Assembly (NCBI GenBank): GCA_045543655.1
Contig: JAZPXN010000084.1
Location: 1-64,000 of the forward strand
Source of the DNA: RGIG995 sp045543655
GTDB lineage: Bacteria > Bacillota > Clostridia > Oscillospirales > UBA644
Length of the DNA: 64,000 bases
Direction of reading: 5' to 3'
Position numbers and translations under genes: made by a program
The notes under the pieces: generated by a model
Databases searched by the model: none
The model's input: only the letters and a program-made list of their open reading frames with translations
Told to the model about the DNA's origin: nothing
Part shown: positions 39,641-47,002 of the stretch, piece after piece
Layout: every line of letters begins with the position of its first letter
Numbering within the stretch: position 1 is the stretch's first letter

Positions 39641-40318
39641 ATGAGTGATAATACAAGATCATTATACGCAATCGTAATCTCTTCATTGCTGATTATAGGA
39701 ATAATCGTAATTTGCACTTTATGCTCCGGAGACTACAATACTTCAAATGCACCAAACCAATTGAGCAACACCGACCGCTACAGCTATGATACAGATGGAA
39801 ACAGTTCTTCACTTTCCCTCTCGATGCAAGATTACGACAGTTCCGATAAAAGAACGGACAACTCTAAATCAAAAAAGGATGAGGCGTACTCCCCTAATTA
39901 TGTTTGGTTTTCCAAAGAAAAAAGAAATAGCGATATTATGGCATGGTTCTCGAATGCACTGAATGATTCCGACAAAAAAGAAGCGGACTCCAAACGAGAA
40001 TATAAAATCCGTTACGAAACAAAATTCCTGCATTATGGCGATGTGGGAAGTGAATGGGACTTTTATCTGAAAAATGAATCGGGCATTATCGAAAGCGGAG
40101 ATTCTATCTCTGGCAAAGGAAAGATCGAACTCACGGTTATCGCAGTCGAATATGACGATTCTTCGGACGATATCGGGACGCAAACCATAACGATCTCACC
40201 CTCAGACAGTTTTCCGATGACAAAGACCACTATTGTCACTGTTAAGGAGAGCTATGGAAAAGGCGCAGGAAGCACTGCTGAAATCCAGTTCACCATAACC
40301 ATTGAAAAAGTGAAATAA
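39641..40318 (+). CDS. Membrane-anchored cargo protein between repressor and integrase
   Basis: The 225-aa protein has one N-terminal hydrophobic segment (about 8-29) that ends in a Cys, then a Ser/Asp/Lys-rich, low-complexity spacer (to ~75), and a C-terminal beta-rich domain with T-Q-T-I-T-I-S-P and F-T-I-T-I-E. It is visibly more AT-rich than its neighbours. It lies between two near copies of the repressor 3' end, so it looks inserted. It may be a surface or superinfection-exclusion protein expressed in lysogens; that is inference. Confidence 0.7.
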   Translation: MSDNTRSLYAIVISSLLIIGIIVICTLCSGDYNTSNAPNQLSNTDRYSYDTDGNSSSLSLSMQDYDSSDKRTDNSKSKKDEAYSPNYVWFSKEKRNSDIMAWFSNALNDSDKKEADSKREYKIRYETKFLHYGDVGSEWDFYLKNESGIIESGDSISGKGKIELTVIAVEYDDSSDDIGTQTITISPSDSFPMTKTTIVTVKESYGKGAGSTAEIQFTITIEKVK

Positions 40319-40321
40319 TGT

Positions 40322-40368
40322 CCGCACCTCGGCCTCGCCGTCTCCTTCACCTCGATGATAAAATAACC
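40322..40368 (+). pseudogene. Remnant 3' end of a repressor gene
   Basis: These 47 bases match the repressor 3' end (39588-39637) with one missing base and a few substitutions. Read in the right frame they encode L-G-L-A-V-S-F-T-S-M-I-K-stop beside the repressor's L-G-L-A-V-A-F-T-S-T-I-R-stop. They mark the original downstream edge of the repressor gene before the cargo gene arrived. Confidence 0.75.
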
Positions 40369-40407
40369 ATAAAAACAACTGAATGTGAAACACGAAAGGA
40401 GCCGTAT

Positions 40408-41442
40408 ATGGCATACAAAATCGAAACCCTCCCCTCCGGCTCCAAGCGGATCCGGATCAGCTATAAGGATGAACTCGGGAACTACAGACAGAAATCCGTT
40501 ACCGGAAAGACCGAAAAGGAGGCCCTGCAGAAAGCCCTCCAGTTTGAAGAAGAGGTGAAACATACCGAATCACCGGACGGGATCTCCGTGATCGACGCCG
40601 TGAAGGAATATATCAACCTGAACCGCCACGCCCTCTCCCCCACCACGATCAGCCAATACGAGAGTATGGTAAAGAACCGTTTTGAAAATCTGAAAAACGT
40701 CTCCGTGGATCGGATCACAGATCGTATCGTGCAGAACTGGATCAACGATATGATCCTGCGGGGGCTGTCTCCGAAGTCCATCAAAAACACCTACGCTCTC
40801 CTTCTCCCTGCAATCCAAAGATACACGTCCTTCGTCCCCCGGATCGCTCTCCCTCAAACCCGGGAATTCATTCACCAATATCCCCAGGACTATGAGGTGG
40901 AAAAAATCATCACCGCCGCACGGGGAACCCCATTGGAGCTCCCGATCCTTTTGGCCGCCTTCGGAGGAATGAGAATGTCCGAGGTCCTGGGCCTGAAATG
41001 GAGCGACGTCAAAGACGATCATATTATCGTCCAACGGGCGCGGGTCTACGTAGACGGATTTGAGGTGGAGAAGATTACCAAGTCAAGATCCGGTACCCGA
41101 TATCTTCCCCTCTTCGCCCCGATCAAAGACGCGCTGGACAGAACCGACCGAACCGGAGACTATATCGTCAACCGAACCGCCCGCAGCATCAAGAAACGGT
41201 ACGAAACCCTCCTTAAGAGTCTCGACCTTCCGCCCTACCGCTTCCACGACCTCCGGCACCACGCCGCATCGGTCGGAGCAAAGCTCGGAATCCCCGACGA
41301 TTACATGAAGCAATATATCGGGCACTCCACCGTCAATATGCTGAAACGATACCAGCATCATATGGAATCCGCAACATCCCAATACGCCCAGACGCTCAAC
41401 ACCTATTTTACCACGGCAAGCACCGGCACCGGCGATGAATAA
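40408..41442 (+). CDS. Tyrosine integrase
   Basis: The 344-aa protein has an AT-hook-like arm-binding N-domain (about 1-55), a SAM-like core-binding domain (60-150) and a catalytic domain with Arg189 (G-G-M-R-M-S-E), Lys225, H-D-L-R-H at 280-284, G-H at 305-306 and Tyr315. All catalytic residues are present. It integrates and, with an excision factor not identified here, excises the prophage at the tRNA-Ala site 200 bases downstream. ATG at 40408 has AAAGGAG upstream; the frame open from 40318 includes the repressor remnant. Confidence 0.94.
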   Translation: MAYKIETLPSGSKRIRISYKDELGNYRQKSVTGKTEKEALQKALQFEEEVKHTESPDGISVIDAVKEYINLNRHALSPTTISQYESMVKNRFENLKNVSVDRITDRIVQNWINDMILRGLSPKSIKNTYALLLPAIQRYTSFVPRIALPQTREFIHQYPQDYEVEKIITAARGTPLELPILLAAFGGMRMSEVLGLKWSDVKDDHIIVQRARVYVDGFEVEKITKSRSGTRYLPLFAPIKDALDRTDRTGDYIVNRTARSIKKRYETLLKSLDLPPYRFHDLRHHAASVGAKLGIPDDYMKQYIGHSTVNMLKRYQHHMESATSQYAQTLNTYFTTASTGTGDE

Positions 41443-41447
41443 AAAAA

Positions 41448-41489
41448 GCCCCCGGAGATCGTTCCAGAAAAGAACCTCTCCGGGGGTTT
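41448..41489 (+). terminator. Integrase terminator
   Basis: Stem CCCCCGGAGA/TCTCCGGGGG with inner GTTC/GAAC pairing and a short T-tract follows the integrase stop. Confidence 0.8.
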
Positions 41490-41495
41490 CGTGTC

Positions 41496-41534
41496 AGAAT
41501 TCGTGGCAGAATCGTCCTCCAATATGGCAGAATT
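41496..41534. promoter_or_regulatory. Right integrase arm-type sites
   Basis: The 17 bases at 41496-41512 are identical to 8233-8249; a second TGGCAGAATT lies at 41525-41534. They sit 112-150 bases from the right core, as expected for the long att arm. Confidence 0.75.
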
Positions 41535-41604
41535 CCATACTTTTTTTCGTATTATTTTCCGTCCTGTCGGAATCTCGAAAAGCCAGCAAACCATTGCAAA
41601 TACA

Positions 41605-41645
41605 AGAAAATCCCGGAATCGTTGAGATTCCGGGATTTTTTCTTT
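41605..41645. terminator. Phage-supplied terminator next to tRNA-Ala
   Basis: A 12-bp stem AATCCCGGAATC with 5-base loop has T-rich tracts on both strands and ends exactly at the tRNA 3' end. It replaces the host terminator left at 8143-8174. Confidence 0.8.
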
Positions 41646-41671
41646 TGGTGGAGCGTAGGGGATTCGAACCC
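41646..41671 (-). repeat. attR core, inside tRNA-Ala
   Basis: 26 bp identical to 8176-8201; the sequence diverges on both sides. Confidence 0.92.
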
Positions 41672-41721
41672 CTGACCCCAACACTGCCAGTGTTGTGCGC
41701 TACCAACTGCGCTAACGCCCC
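41646..41721 (-). tRNA. tRNA-Ala (GGC)
   Basis: A 76-base cloverleaf with anticodon GGC, the G3-U70 pair that identifies tRNA-Ala, T-arm GTTCGAATC and encoded CCA. The 3' 26 bases (41646-41671) are the att core, so the gene is rebuilt with phage DNA and should still work. Confidence 0.95.
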
Positions 41722-41749
41722 GTATTACGTTATATGAAGCAATCAAAGC

Positions 41750-41777
41750 AAAAGACTGACACATACGGCAGTCTTTT
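41750..41777 (-). terminator. Hairpin between the two tRNA genes
   Basis: AAAAGACTG and CAGTCTTTT pair around a 10-base loop. On the minus strand the T-run follows tRNA-Ser; it may end the transcript partially or mark a processing site before tRNA-Ala. Confidence 0.55.
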
Positions 41778-41781
41778 GCTT

Positions 41782-41872
41782 TGGCGGAGATGGAGAGATT
41801 TGAACTCTCGCGCCGGTTCCCCGACCTACTCCCTTAGCAGGGGAGCCTCTTCACCAACTTGAGTACATCTCC
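41782..41872 (-). tRNA. tRNA-Ser (GCU)
   Basis: A 91-base gene with long variable arm, anticodon GCT in the DNA, a GTTCAAATC T-loop and encoded CCA. It is first in the tRNA operon, with tRNA-Ala 60 bases downstream. Confidence 0.95.
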
Positions 41873-41898
41873 GTACTCTCGACTGCTGATACCCGTAT

Positions 41899-41927
41899 AT
41901 TATACTCGATTTTTTCGATTTTGTCAA
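41899..41927 (-). promoter_or_regulatory. Promoter of the tRNA operon
   Basis: TTGACA, a 17-base A-rich spacer and TATAAT on the minus strand, 27 bases before tRNA-Ser. Confidence 0.88.
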
Positions 41928-42032
41928 GGGGTTTTTTGAAAATAATTGTGAACTTTTTGAAACAAGGCGAAAGGTCGATTTTCTAGAGATGCCACGCGTA
42001 AAAACGGAGAAAGATTCGGAGGTCGAAGCAGT

Positions 42033-42848
42033 TCAACCGTCGCTGCGGATCTGACCGGGAGTGCGGCCGAAGCGCTCTTTAAAAACCCGGTTAAAATAGG
42101 TAACGTTGTTGAATCCGCACCGCAGAGAGATATCAAGAACGCTGAGATCGGTGGTACTCAGCAGTTTGCGCGCATGATCGAGGCGCAGGGAATTGACGTA
42201 TTGCCGGAAAGAGGTACCGGTCTCCTTTTTGAAGATCCGGCCGATATACTTTTCGTTGTAATGGAAGATCTGGGCCAGGTCCGAAAGGCGGATCTCGTAA
42301 AGATAATTGCTTTCGGCGTATTGCTTCAGGTTGCGGATGAGATAATCGGAGCGGTCCGGGGCGGCAGGGGGAAGCTGGGAGAGAAGGAGGCGAATATAAC
42401 CGGCAACGGCGTCGGCCATCCGGCGGCAATCCCGAGGGGTGGCCGTGCAATCGACGGTATCGAGAAATTCTTCGGCAAGGTTTGCGTTTTTTGCCCGGAG
42501 AAGATCGGGATCCGGGGCGGCGTTTCCGCAATAAACCACGCAGACGACGCGGCCCTCGTATTCCACGGGGACGCAGGCTTCGTAGAGGCCGTGGATGCAA
42601 TATCCCTCGAAGGGGCGGCGGGTACGCAGGGCTTTTGCGTTGGCCCGCTTTTTGCAACGGGTACAGCGGGTGTAGCCGCCGGGGCGGGATTTGGCCGCAT
42701 CGCAGAAGGGGGACGAGTGCATGATATGCTCCGGGGAGGGCAATAGAAGCTCGTGGCAGACGGGATTGAAGTACCAGACGCTGATATGCAGCTTGGTACC
42801 GTATTCCAGAGAACGGATCAGATCGTTGAGGGAGACGAAATCGGCCAT
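42033..42848 (-). CDS. AraC-family regulator with PocR sensor domain
   Basis: The 271-aa protein has a PocR domain (about 5-155) with C-D-A-A-K, R-C-T-R-C-K-K-R-A and Y-C-I-H-G-L cysteines, and an AraC double HTH (about 170-268) with Y-I-G-R-I-F-K-K-E-T-G and a C-terminal F-N-R-V-F-K-E-R-F-G-R-T-P. PocR domains sense small organic molecules or redox state through the Cys cluster. It is divergent from the FAD oxidoreductase, its likely target. Promoter at 42891-42919. Confidence 0.88.
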   Translation of the reverse strand: MADFVSLNDLIRSLEYGTKLHISVWYFNPVCHELLLPSPEHIMHSSPFCDAAKSRPGGYTRCTRCKKRANAKALRTRRPFEGYCIHGLYEACVPVEYEGRVVCVVYCGNAAPDPDLLRAKNANLAEEFLDTVDCTATPRDCRRMADAVAGYIRLLLSQLPPAAPDRSDYLIRNLKQYAESNYLYEIRLSDLAQIFHYNEKYIGRIFKKETGTSFRQYVNSLRLDHARKLLSTTDLSVLDISLRCGFNNVTYFNRVFKERFGRTPGQIRSDG

Positions 42849-42890
42849 AAAAGACGCTCCTTTTGCAATTTTGATAGATTCCTCCTCACT

Positions 42891-42919
42891 ATTATAGCAT
42901 AAAAGTTTCTTTTGTTCAA
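42891..42919 (-). promoter_or_regulatory. Promoter of the AraC gene
   Basis: TTGAAC, 17 bases, TATAAT on the minus strand in the 153-base divergent gap with the FAD gene. The plus-strand promoter is less clear (a TATGAT-type -10 near 42955-42965). Confidence 0.72.
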
Positions 42920-43001
42920 GATAGAAGTTCCAAACTATAAGAAATTTTCAAAATTTTATGATATGATGATACTATAAAATATACCTCAGGGGGTTATTAC
43001 G

Positions 43002-44255
43002 ATGAAAAAATACGATCTGATCGTTGCGGGCGGCGGCCTTACGGGAGTTGCGGCGGCGGTATCTGCGGCACGGCTGGGACAGAACGTTCTGTTGGCGGAA
43101 AAATCCGGCTGGCTGGGCGGGGCAATGTCCAACAGCCTGGTCTTCCCTTTCATGCGCTGGTGGACGCCGAAGGCCGGAGAGGAAGTCAAAGAGCTTTCCG
43201 ACGGCATTTTTACCGAAATGCGGGAACGGCTTGGGAAATACGCGCTGCCGGACAAAAAGAACCACTACGATCCGGAATACTTCAAATTCGTTCTGGACGA
43301 TATGGTAGAGGAAGCGGGCGTGGAGGTGCTGTTTCACGCCGCGCTCTGCAAGGTTAACGTCGAAGGAGAACGGGTAAAAAGCGCTGTTTTTGCGGTCAAG
43401 AGCGGACTTTTAGAGATCGACGGAGATTGCTTCATCGACGCTACCGGCGACGGGGATCTGATGGCCTTTGCGGGATGTGATTTCCAATTAGGGCGGGATG
43501 CGGACGGCCTTTGCCAGCCCATGACGAACTGTTTCCGGCTGAACAACGTGGACGTGGCGCGCTTCCGCGAAGAAGTGCCGGAAATGCAGGCGCTGTATAA
43601 AAAACTGCAGGCAGAAGGAAAGCTGATCAATCCCCGGGAAAACCTGCTGATCTTCTACGGCCTGGGGGAGGGCGTAGTACATTTCAACACCACCCGGGTG
43701 ATCAAGCACGATCCCACCGACGTATTTGACGTTTCGAAGGCAGAGGTACTGGCGCGCAAGCAGATCAAGGAACTGGTACAGATGCTGAAGGAGAATTTCG
43801 AATCCTGCAAAAACGCCCAGATCATGGCCATTGCGCCGGAGATCGGCGTGCGGGAAAGCCGGAAGCTGCGGGGCGTTCATATTCTGACGGCGGAAGAACT
43901 GAAGGATTGCACGAAATTCGAGGATTCCATTGCGTTGGGCAATTACGACATCGACATTCACAATCCTGCGGGGACGGGAACGAGCCATTATTATTTCGCC
44001 GACGGGGAATACTACACCATTCCCTACCGCTCTCTGGTGCCGAAGGAATTCGGAAATCTGCTGGTGGCGGGGCGGTGTCTGTCGGCCACCCACGAGGCCC
44101 AGGCGTCGGTGCGCATCATGCCCATCTGCGCTACGTTGGGGCAGGCGGCGGGCACGGCCGCGGCAGTGATGGCAAAATCCGGCAAAGACAACAAGACCGT
44201 TGACGTGGAGGAAATCCAGCGGATTCTGGAAGAAAACGGCGCCGCGATCCGCTAA
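43002..44255 (+). CDS. FAD-dependent oxidoreductase
   Basis: The 417-aa protein starts with a Rossmann G-G-G-L-T-G at 10-15, then an E-K acidic end of strand 2 near 33, a D-A-T-G-D-G-D near 145-151 and a C-terminal A-G-R-C-L-S-A-T-H-E-A near 359-369. This is the FAD_oxidored/BFD-like pattern that works on hydroxylated or unsaturated small molecules. No partner dehydrogenase lies next to it. AGGGGG lies 8 bases before ATG. It probably answers to the AraC/PocR regulator; substrate unknown. Confidence 0.85.
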   Translation: MKKYDLIVAGGGLTGVAAAVSAARLGQNVLLAEKSGWLGGAMSNSLVFPFMRWWTPKAGEEVKELSDGIFTEMRERLGKYALPDKKNHYDPEYFKFVLDDMVEEAGVEVLFHAALCKVNVEGERVKSAVFAVKSGLLEIDGDCFIDATGDGDLMAFAGCDFQLGRDADGLCQPMTNCFRLNNVDVARFREEVPEMQALYKKLQAEGKLINPRENLLIFYGLGEGVVHFNTTRVIKHDPTDVFDVSKAEVLARKQIKELVQMLKENFESCKNAQIMAIAPEIGVRESRKLRGVHILTAEELKDCTKFEDSIALGNYDIDIHNPAGTGTSHYYFADGEYYTIPYRSLVPKEFGNLLVAGRCLSATHEAQASVRIMPICATLGQAAGTAAAVMAKSGKDNKTVDVEEIQRILEENGAAIR

Positions 44256-44430
44256 GCGGTTCGATTGCGGAGGGTGTTCTTTTCTTTCGCGAGGGGGATT
44301 TCTCCGGATTTTTCGTGCTTGGGTTTCCGGCGATCCTTTCGGCGGTGAGTATCGGATTGTCCGTTTCGCAGGCTGTCCTTGCAAGGAAAGCAAAAAAGCG
44401 TTAAACTAAGCGAATATCCATAAACGGGAG

Positions 44431-44460
44431 AGGCGGAAGGAATTCCGCCTCTTGACTTTT
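44431..44460 (+). terminator. Terminator-like hairpin between FAD gene and two-component operon
   Basis: AGGCGGAA-GGAA-TTCCGCCT, a perfect 8-bp stem, is followed by a T-rich tract that also holds the next promoter's -35. Confidence 0.55.
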
Positions 44461-44480
44461 TGCGGGATTTGTGCTATGCT
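44452..44480 (+). promoter_or_regulatory. Promoter of the two-component operon
   Basis: TTGACT, 17 bases, TATGCT on the plus strand, 21 bases before the response regulator ATG. Confidence 0.72.
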
Positions 44481-44501
44481 AAAGAAAAGGGAGGGATCGC
44501 A

Positions 44502-45170
44502 ATGACGAAGATCCTTTTGGTGGAGGACGATAAGAACATCGTGCTGAATCTGACGGAATTTTTGACGAACGAAGGCTTTGCCGTGGTGTCGGCGCCGGGA
44601 CAGAAGGGGGCTTTGGAGGCCCTTCAGAAGGACCGGTTCGATCTGGTGCTGCTGGATATTTCTTTGAGCGACGGCAACGGCTTTGCGGTCTGCTCGGCGG
44701 TGAAGGGAGAATACGGGATCCCGGTAATCTTCCTGACGGCGTCGGGGGACGAATACAGTACGGTAACCGGCTTTGATCTGGGGGCGGACGATTATATTCC
44801 AAAGCCCTTCCGACCCCGGGAATTGGTTTCCCGGATCAAGAATATTTTGCGGCTGACCGGATCTTCGGGAACGGTGACCCGGCTGGGAGACGTGACGGTG
44901 GACACGGTAAAGGGCACGGCAAGCAAGGACGGCCGGGATCTGTATCTGTCGGCGCTGGAATACCGGCTTTTGCTGGTTTTTCTGAACAACCGGGGCGTGG
45001 TTCTGACCCGGGCGAAGCTGTTGGAATCGATCTGGGATATTGCGGGCGAATTCGTCAACGACAATACCCTGACGGTTTATATCAAGCGGCTGAGAGAAAA
45101 AATCGAGGACGATCCTCAGAATCCGACCATCATCAAAACGGTTCGGGGACTGGGATATAAGGTGGATTAA
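44502..45170 (+). CDS. OmpR-family response regulator, BceR-like
   Basis: The 222-aa protein has a receiver domain (D9/D10 acid pair, phosphorylated Asp52 in L-L-D-I-S, Lys ~103 in Y-I-P-K-P-F) and a C-terminal winged helix (about 125-222). ATG 44502 has GGGAGGG upstream. The kinase starts 1 base after its stop. With the FtsX-type exporter downstream, it matches peptide-antibiotic sensing systems. It probably binds the repeats near 46233-46274. Confidence 0.9.
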   Translation: MTKILLVEDDKNIVLNLTEFLTNEGFAVVSAPGQKGALEALQKDRFDLVLLDISLSDGNGFAVCSAVKGEYGIPVIFLTASGDEYSTVTGFDLGADDYIPKPFRPRELVSRIKNILRLTGSSGTVTRLGDVTVDTVKGTASKDGRDLYLSALEYRLLLVFLNNRGVVLTRAKLLESIWDIAGEFVNDNTLTVYIKRLREKIEDDPQNPTIIKTVRGLGYKVD

Positions 45171-45171
45171 A

Positions 45172-46173
45172 ATGAAGCTTTTGCGGAATAAAGAGGTATT
45201 TTTCACCGCTCTGGCGGCGCTGATCCTCGGCGTTTTGGGGACGGTGGCGGCGTGGATTCGGGATCCGGTCTGCGGAATCGTCACGGCGGCGGTCTGCGCA
45301 GGATTTTTTGCCGTGGGATATTGGAATCTGCGGTGCCGATACCGGAAGATCGGACAGTTGGCGGCGGAGATCGACCGGATTCTTCACGGGGACGAGGCCA
45401 TTACTCTGGACGGATTTTCCGAGGGGGAGTTAAGTATTCTCCAGAGCGAGATCTCCAAAATGACGGTTCGACTGCGGGAACAGCAGCAACGGCTACAGGA
45501 GGATAAGATCTATCTGGCCGATTCCATTGCGGATATTTCCCATCAGATCCGAACCCCCTTGACGACCATCAATCTGCTGGTGGAATTTCTGTCCCAACCG
45601 GACCTGGAGGAAGAGAGACGGCTGCAGCTGACCCGGGAACTGTTTGAATTACTGGGGCGCATCGATTGGCTGATCACCACGCTGCTGAAAATCTCCAAGC
45701 TGGATGCGGGGACGGTGCAATTCAAGGACGAGACGGTTCCCCTCCGGGAGATGATCGACCGGGCGGCTTCGCCCCTGTTGGTTCCTATGGAATTGCGAGG
45801 ACAGACGCTGATCATCGAAGGCGAAGGGACCTTCCGGGGAGATCTGGGCTGGACCTGCGAGGCTCTGGGAAACATCATCAAAAACTGCATGGAGCATACG
45901 CCCGACGGCGGCACGGTTTCGGTGACCGGACGGGAGACGGGCATCTACGCAGAGATCGTCGTCACCGACACGGGGGCGGGAATTGCAAAAGAAGATCTGC
46001 CCCATATTTTCGAGCGGTTTTACAAGGGAAAAAATTCCGATGAAAAAAGCTTCGGCATCGGTCTTGCGCTGGCACGGATGATCGTCACACGGCAGAACGG
46101 TACGGTAAAGGCGGAAAATCTGCCCGGCGGCGGCGCGAAATTCCTATTGAAATTTTATAAGGGGACGCTGTAA
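45172..46173 (+). CDS. Sensor histidine kinase, BceS-like
   Basis: The 333-aa protein has two transmembrane helices (about 10-28 and 33-50) with a very short outer loop, a HAMP-like linker, the phospho-acceptor His124 in D-I-S-H-Q-I-R-T-P-L-T, and an HATPase domain with N-I-I-K-N near 235 and G-A-G-I near 270. The near-absent sensor loop is typical of intramembrane-sensing kinases that read the flux through a partner BceAB transporter. Confidence 0.9.
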   Translation: MKLLRNKEVFFTALAALILGVLGTVAAWIRDPVCGIVTAAVCAGFFAVGYWNLRCRYRKIGQLAAEIDRILHGDEAITLDGFSEGELSILQSEISKMTVRLREQQQRLQEDKIYLADSIADISHQIRTPLTTINLLVEFLSQPDLEEERRLQLTRELFELLGRIDWLITTLLKISKLDAGTVQFKDETVPLREMIDRAASPLLVPMELRGQTLIIEGEGTFRGDLGWTCEALGNIIKNCMEHTPDGGTVSVTGRETGIYAEIVVTDTGAGIAKEDLPHIFERFYKGKNSDEKSFGIGLALARMIVTRQNGTVKAENLPGGGAKFLLKFYKGTL

Positions 46174-46181
46174 CGTCCCGG

Positions 46182-46211
46182 AAGACCTCGCAGAGTGCGG
46201 GGTCTTTTTTG
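46182..46211 (+). terminator. Terminator after the kinase gene
   Basis: AAGACCTCGCA pairs with TGCGGGGTCTT (one G-T pair) and T6 follows, separating the sensor pair from the transporter genes. Confidence 0.85.
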
Positions 46212-46232
46212 TTGGCGGGGAAAAATCCGGGA

Positions 46233-46288
46233 AAGTGACGGAATTGTTATTTTAGAGTCACGGCGGTGTCACTTCCCTATGGTAAAAT
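46233..46288 (+). promoter_or_regulatory. Transporter promoter with GTCAC repeats
   Basis: AAGTGAC (46233-46239) and GTCACTT (46268-46274) form an inverted repeat, with a second GTCAC at 46257-46261. They stand before an extended -10, TG-G-TAAAAT (46280-46288). They are candidate sites for the response regulator. Confidence 0.6.
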
Positions 46289-46318
46289 AGAGATATCCAG
46301 GAAAAAGGAGACGGAATT

Positions 46319-47002
46319 ATGGAAATTTTGCGGGTGGAGAACCTGACGAAGGTCTACGGAAAGGGCGAAAATGCGGTTCACGCGTTGGACGGCCTTTCGT
46401 TTTCGGTGGAAAAGGGAGAATTTATCGCGATCATTGGGCCTTCCGGATCGGGGAAATCCACGCTTTTGCATATTTTGGGAGGGGTCGACACTCCAACCTC
46501 GGGGAAGGTGACGGTGAACGGCACCGACGTTTACGCCCAGAACGAAGAGCAGCTGGCCATTTTCCGGCGGCGGCAGGTGGGGCTGATCTACCAGTTTTAC
46601 AATCTGATCCCGGTGCTGAACGTAACCGAAAATATCACCCTTCCGGTGCTGATGGACGGACAAAAGGTCAACGAGGAGCGGTTGGAGGAGCTGCTGAAAA
46701 CGCTGAAGCTGAAGGGACGGGAGACCCATCTTCCCAATCAGTTGTCCGGGGGTCAGCAGCAGCGGGTATCCATCGGACGGGCGCTGATGAATGCGCCGGC
46801 GGTGGTATTGGCAGACGAGCCGACGGGAAATCTGGATAGCCGCAACAGCCAGGAGATCGTGGATCTGCTGAAGTATTCCAACGAAAAATACGGACAGACG
46901 CTGATCATCATCACCCACGATGAAAATATTGCCCTGCAGGCCGACCGGATCATTGCCATCGAGGACGGCAGAATTACCCGGGACGAGGTGATCCGGAAAT
47001 GA
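46319..47002 (+). CDS. ABC transporter ATPase, BceA/LolD type
   Basis: The 227-aa protein has Walker A G-P-S-G-S-G-K-S-T at 40-48, Q-loop L-I-Y-Q-F-Y, signature L-S-G-G-Q-Q-Q-R near 141-148, Walker B V-V-L-A-D-E-P-T-G and the switch His in I-T-H-D. It powers the FtsX-type permease encoded next; ATG of that gene overlaps its stop (ATGA). Confidence 0.95.
   Translation: MEILRVENLTKVYGKGENAVHALDGLSFSVEKGEFIAIIGPSGSGKSTLLHILGGVDTPTSGKVTVNGTDVYAQNEEQLAIFRRRQVGLIYQFYNLIPVLNVTENITLPVLMDGQKVNEERLEELLKTLKLKGRETHLPNQLSGGQQQRVSIGRALMNAPAVVLADEPTGNLDSRNSQEIVDLLKYSNEKYGQTLIIITHDENIALQADRIIAIEDGRITRDEVIRK

Larger units (their letters stand above)
8176..41671. mobile_element. Complete podovirus-like prophage inserted in tRNA-Ala(GGC)
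   Basis: A 26-bp identical core (8176-8201 and 41646-41671) corresponds to the 3' 26 bases of the tRNA-Ala gene. The element holds an integrase next to the right core, a repressor, early, packaging, head, tail and lysis genes, all but the lysogeny set and small cassettes running leftward. Phage DNA rebuilt the tRNA 3' end at the right, while the displaced host 3' fragment is at the left. No gene of the packaging, head or lysis sets appears broken, so it may be inducible. Neck-type proteins plus absence of sheath and tape measure point to a short-tailed (podovirus-like) virion. Confidence 0.92.
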
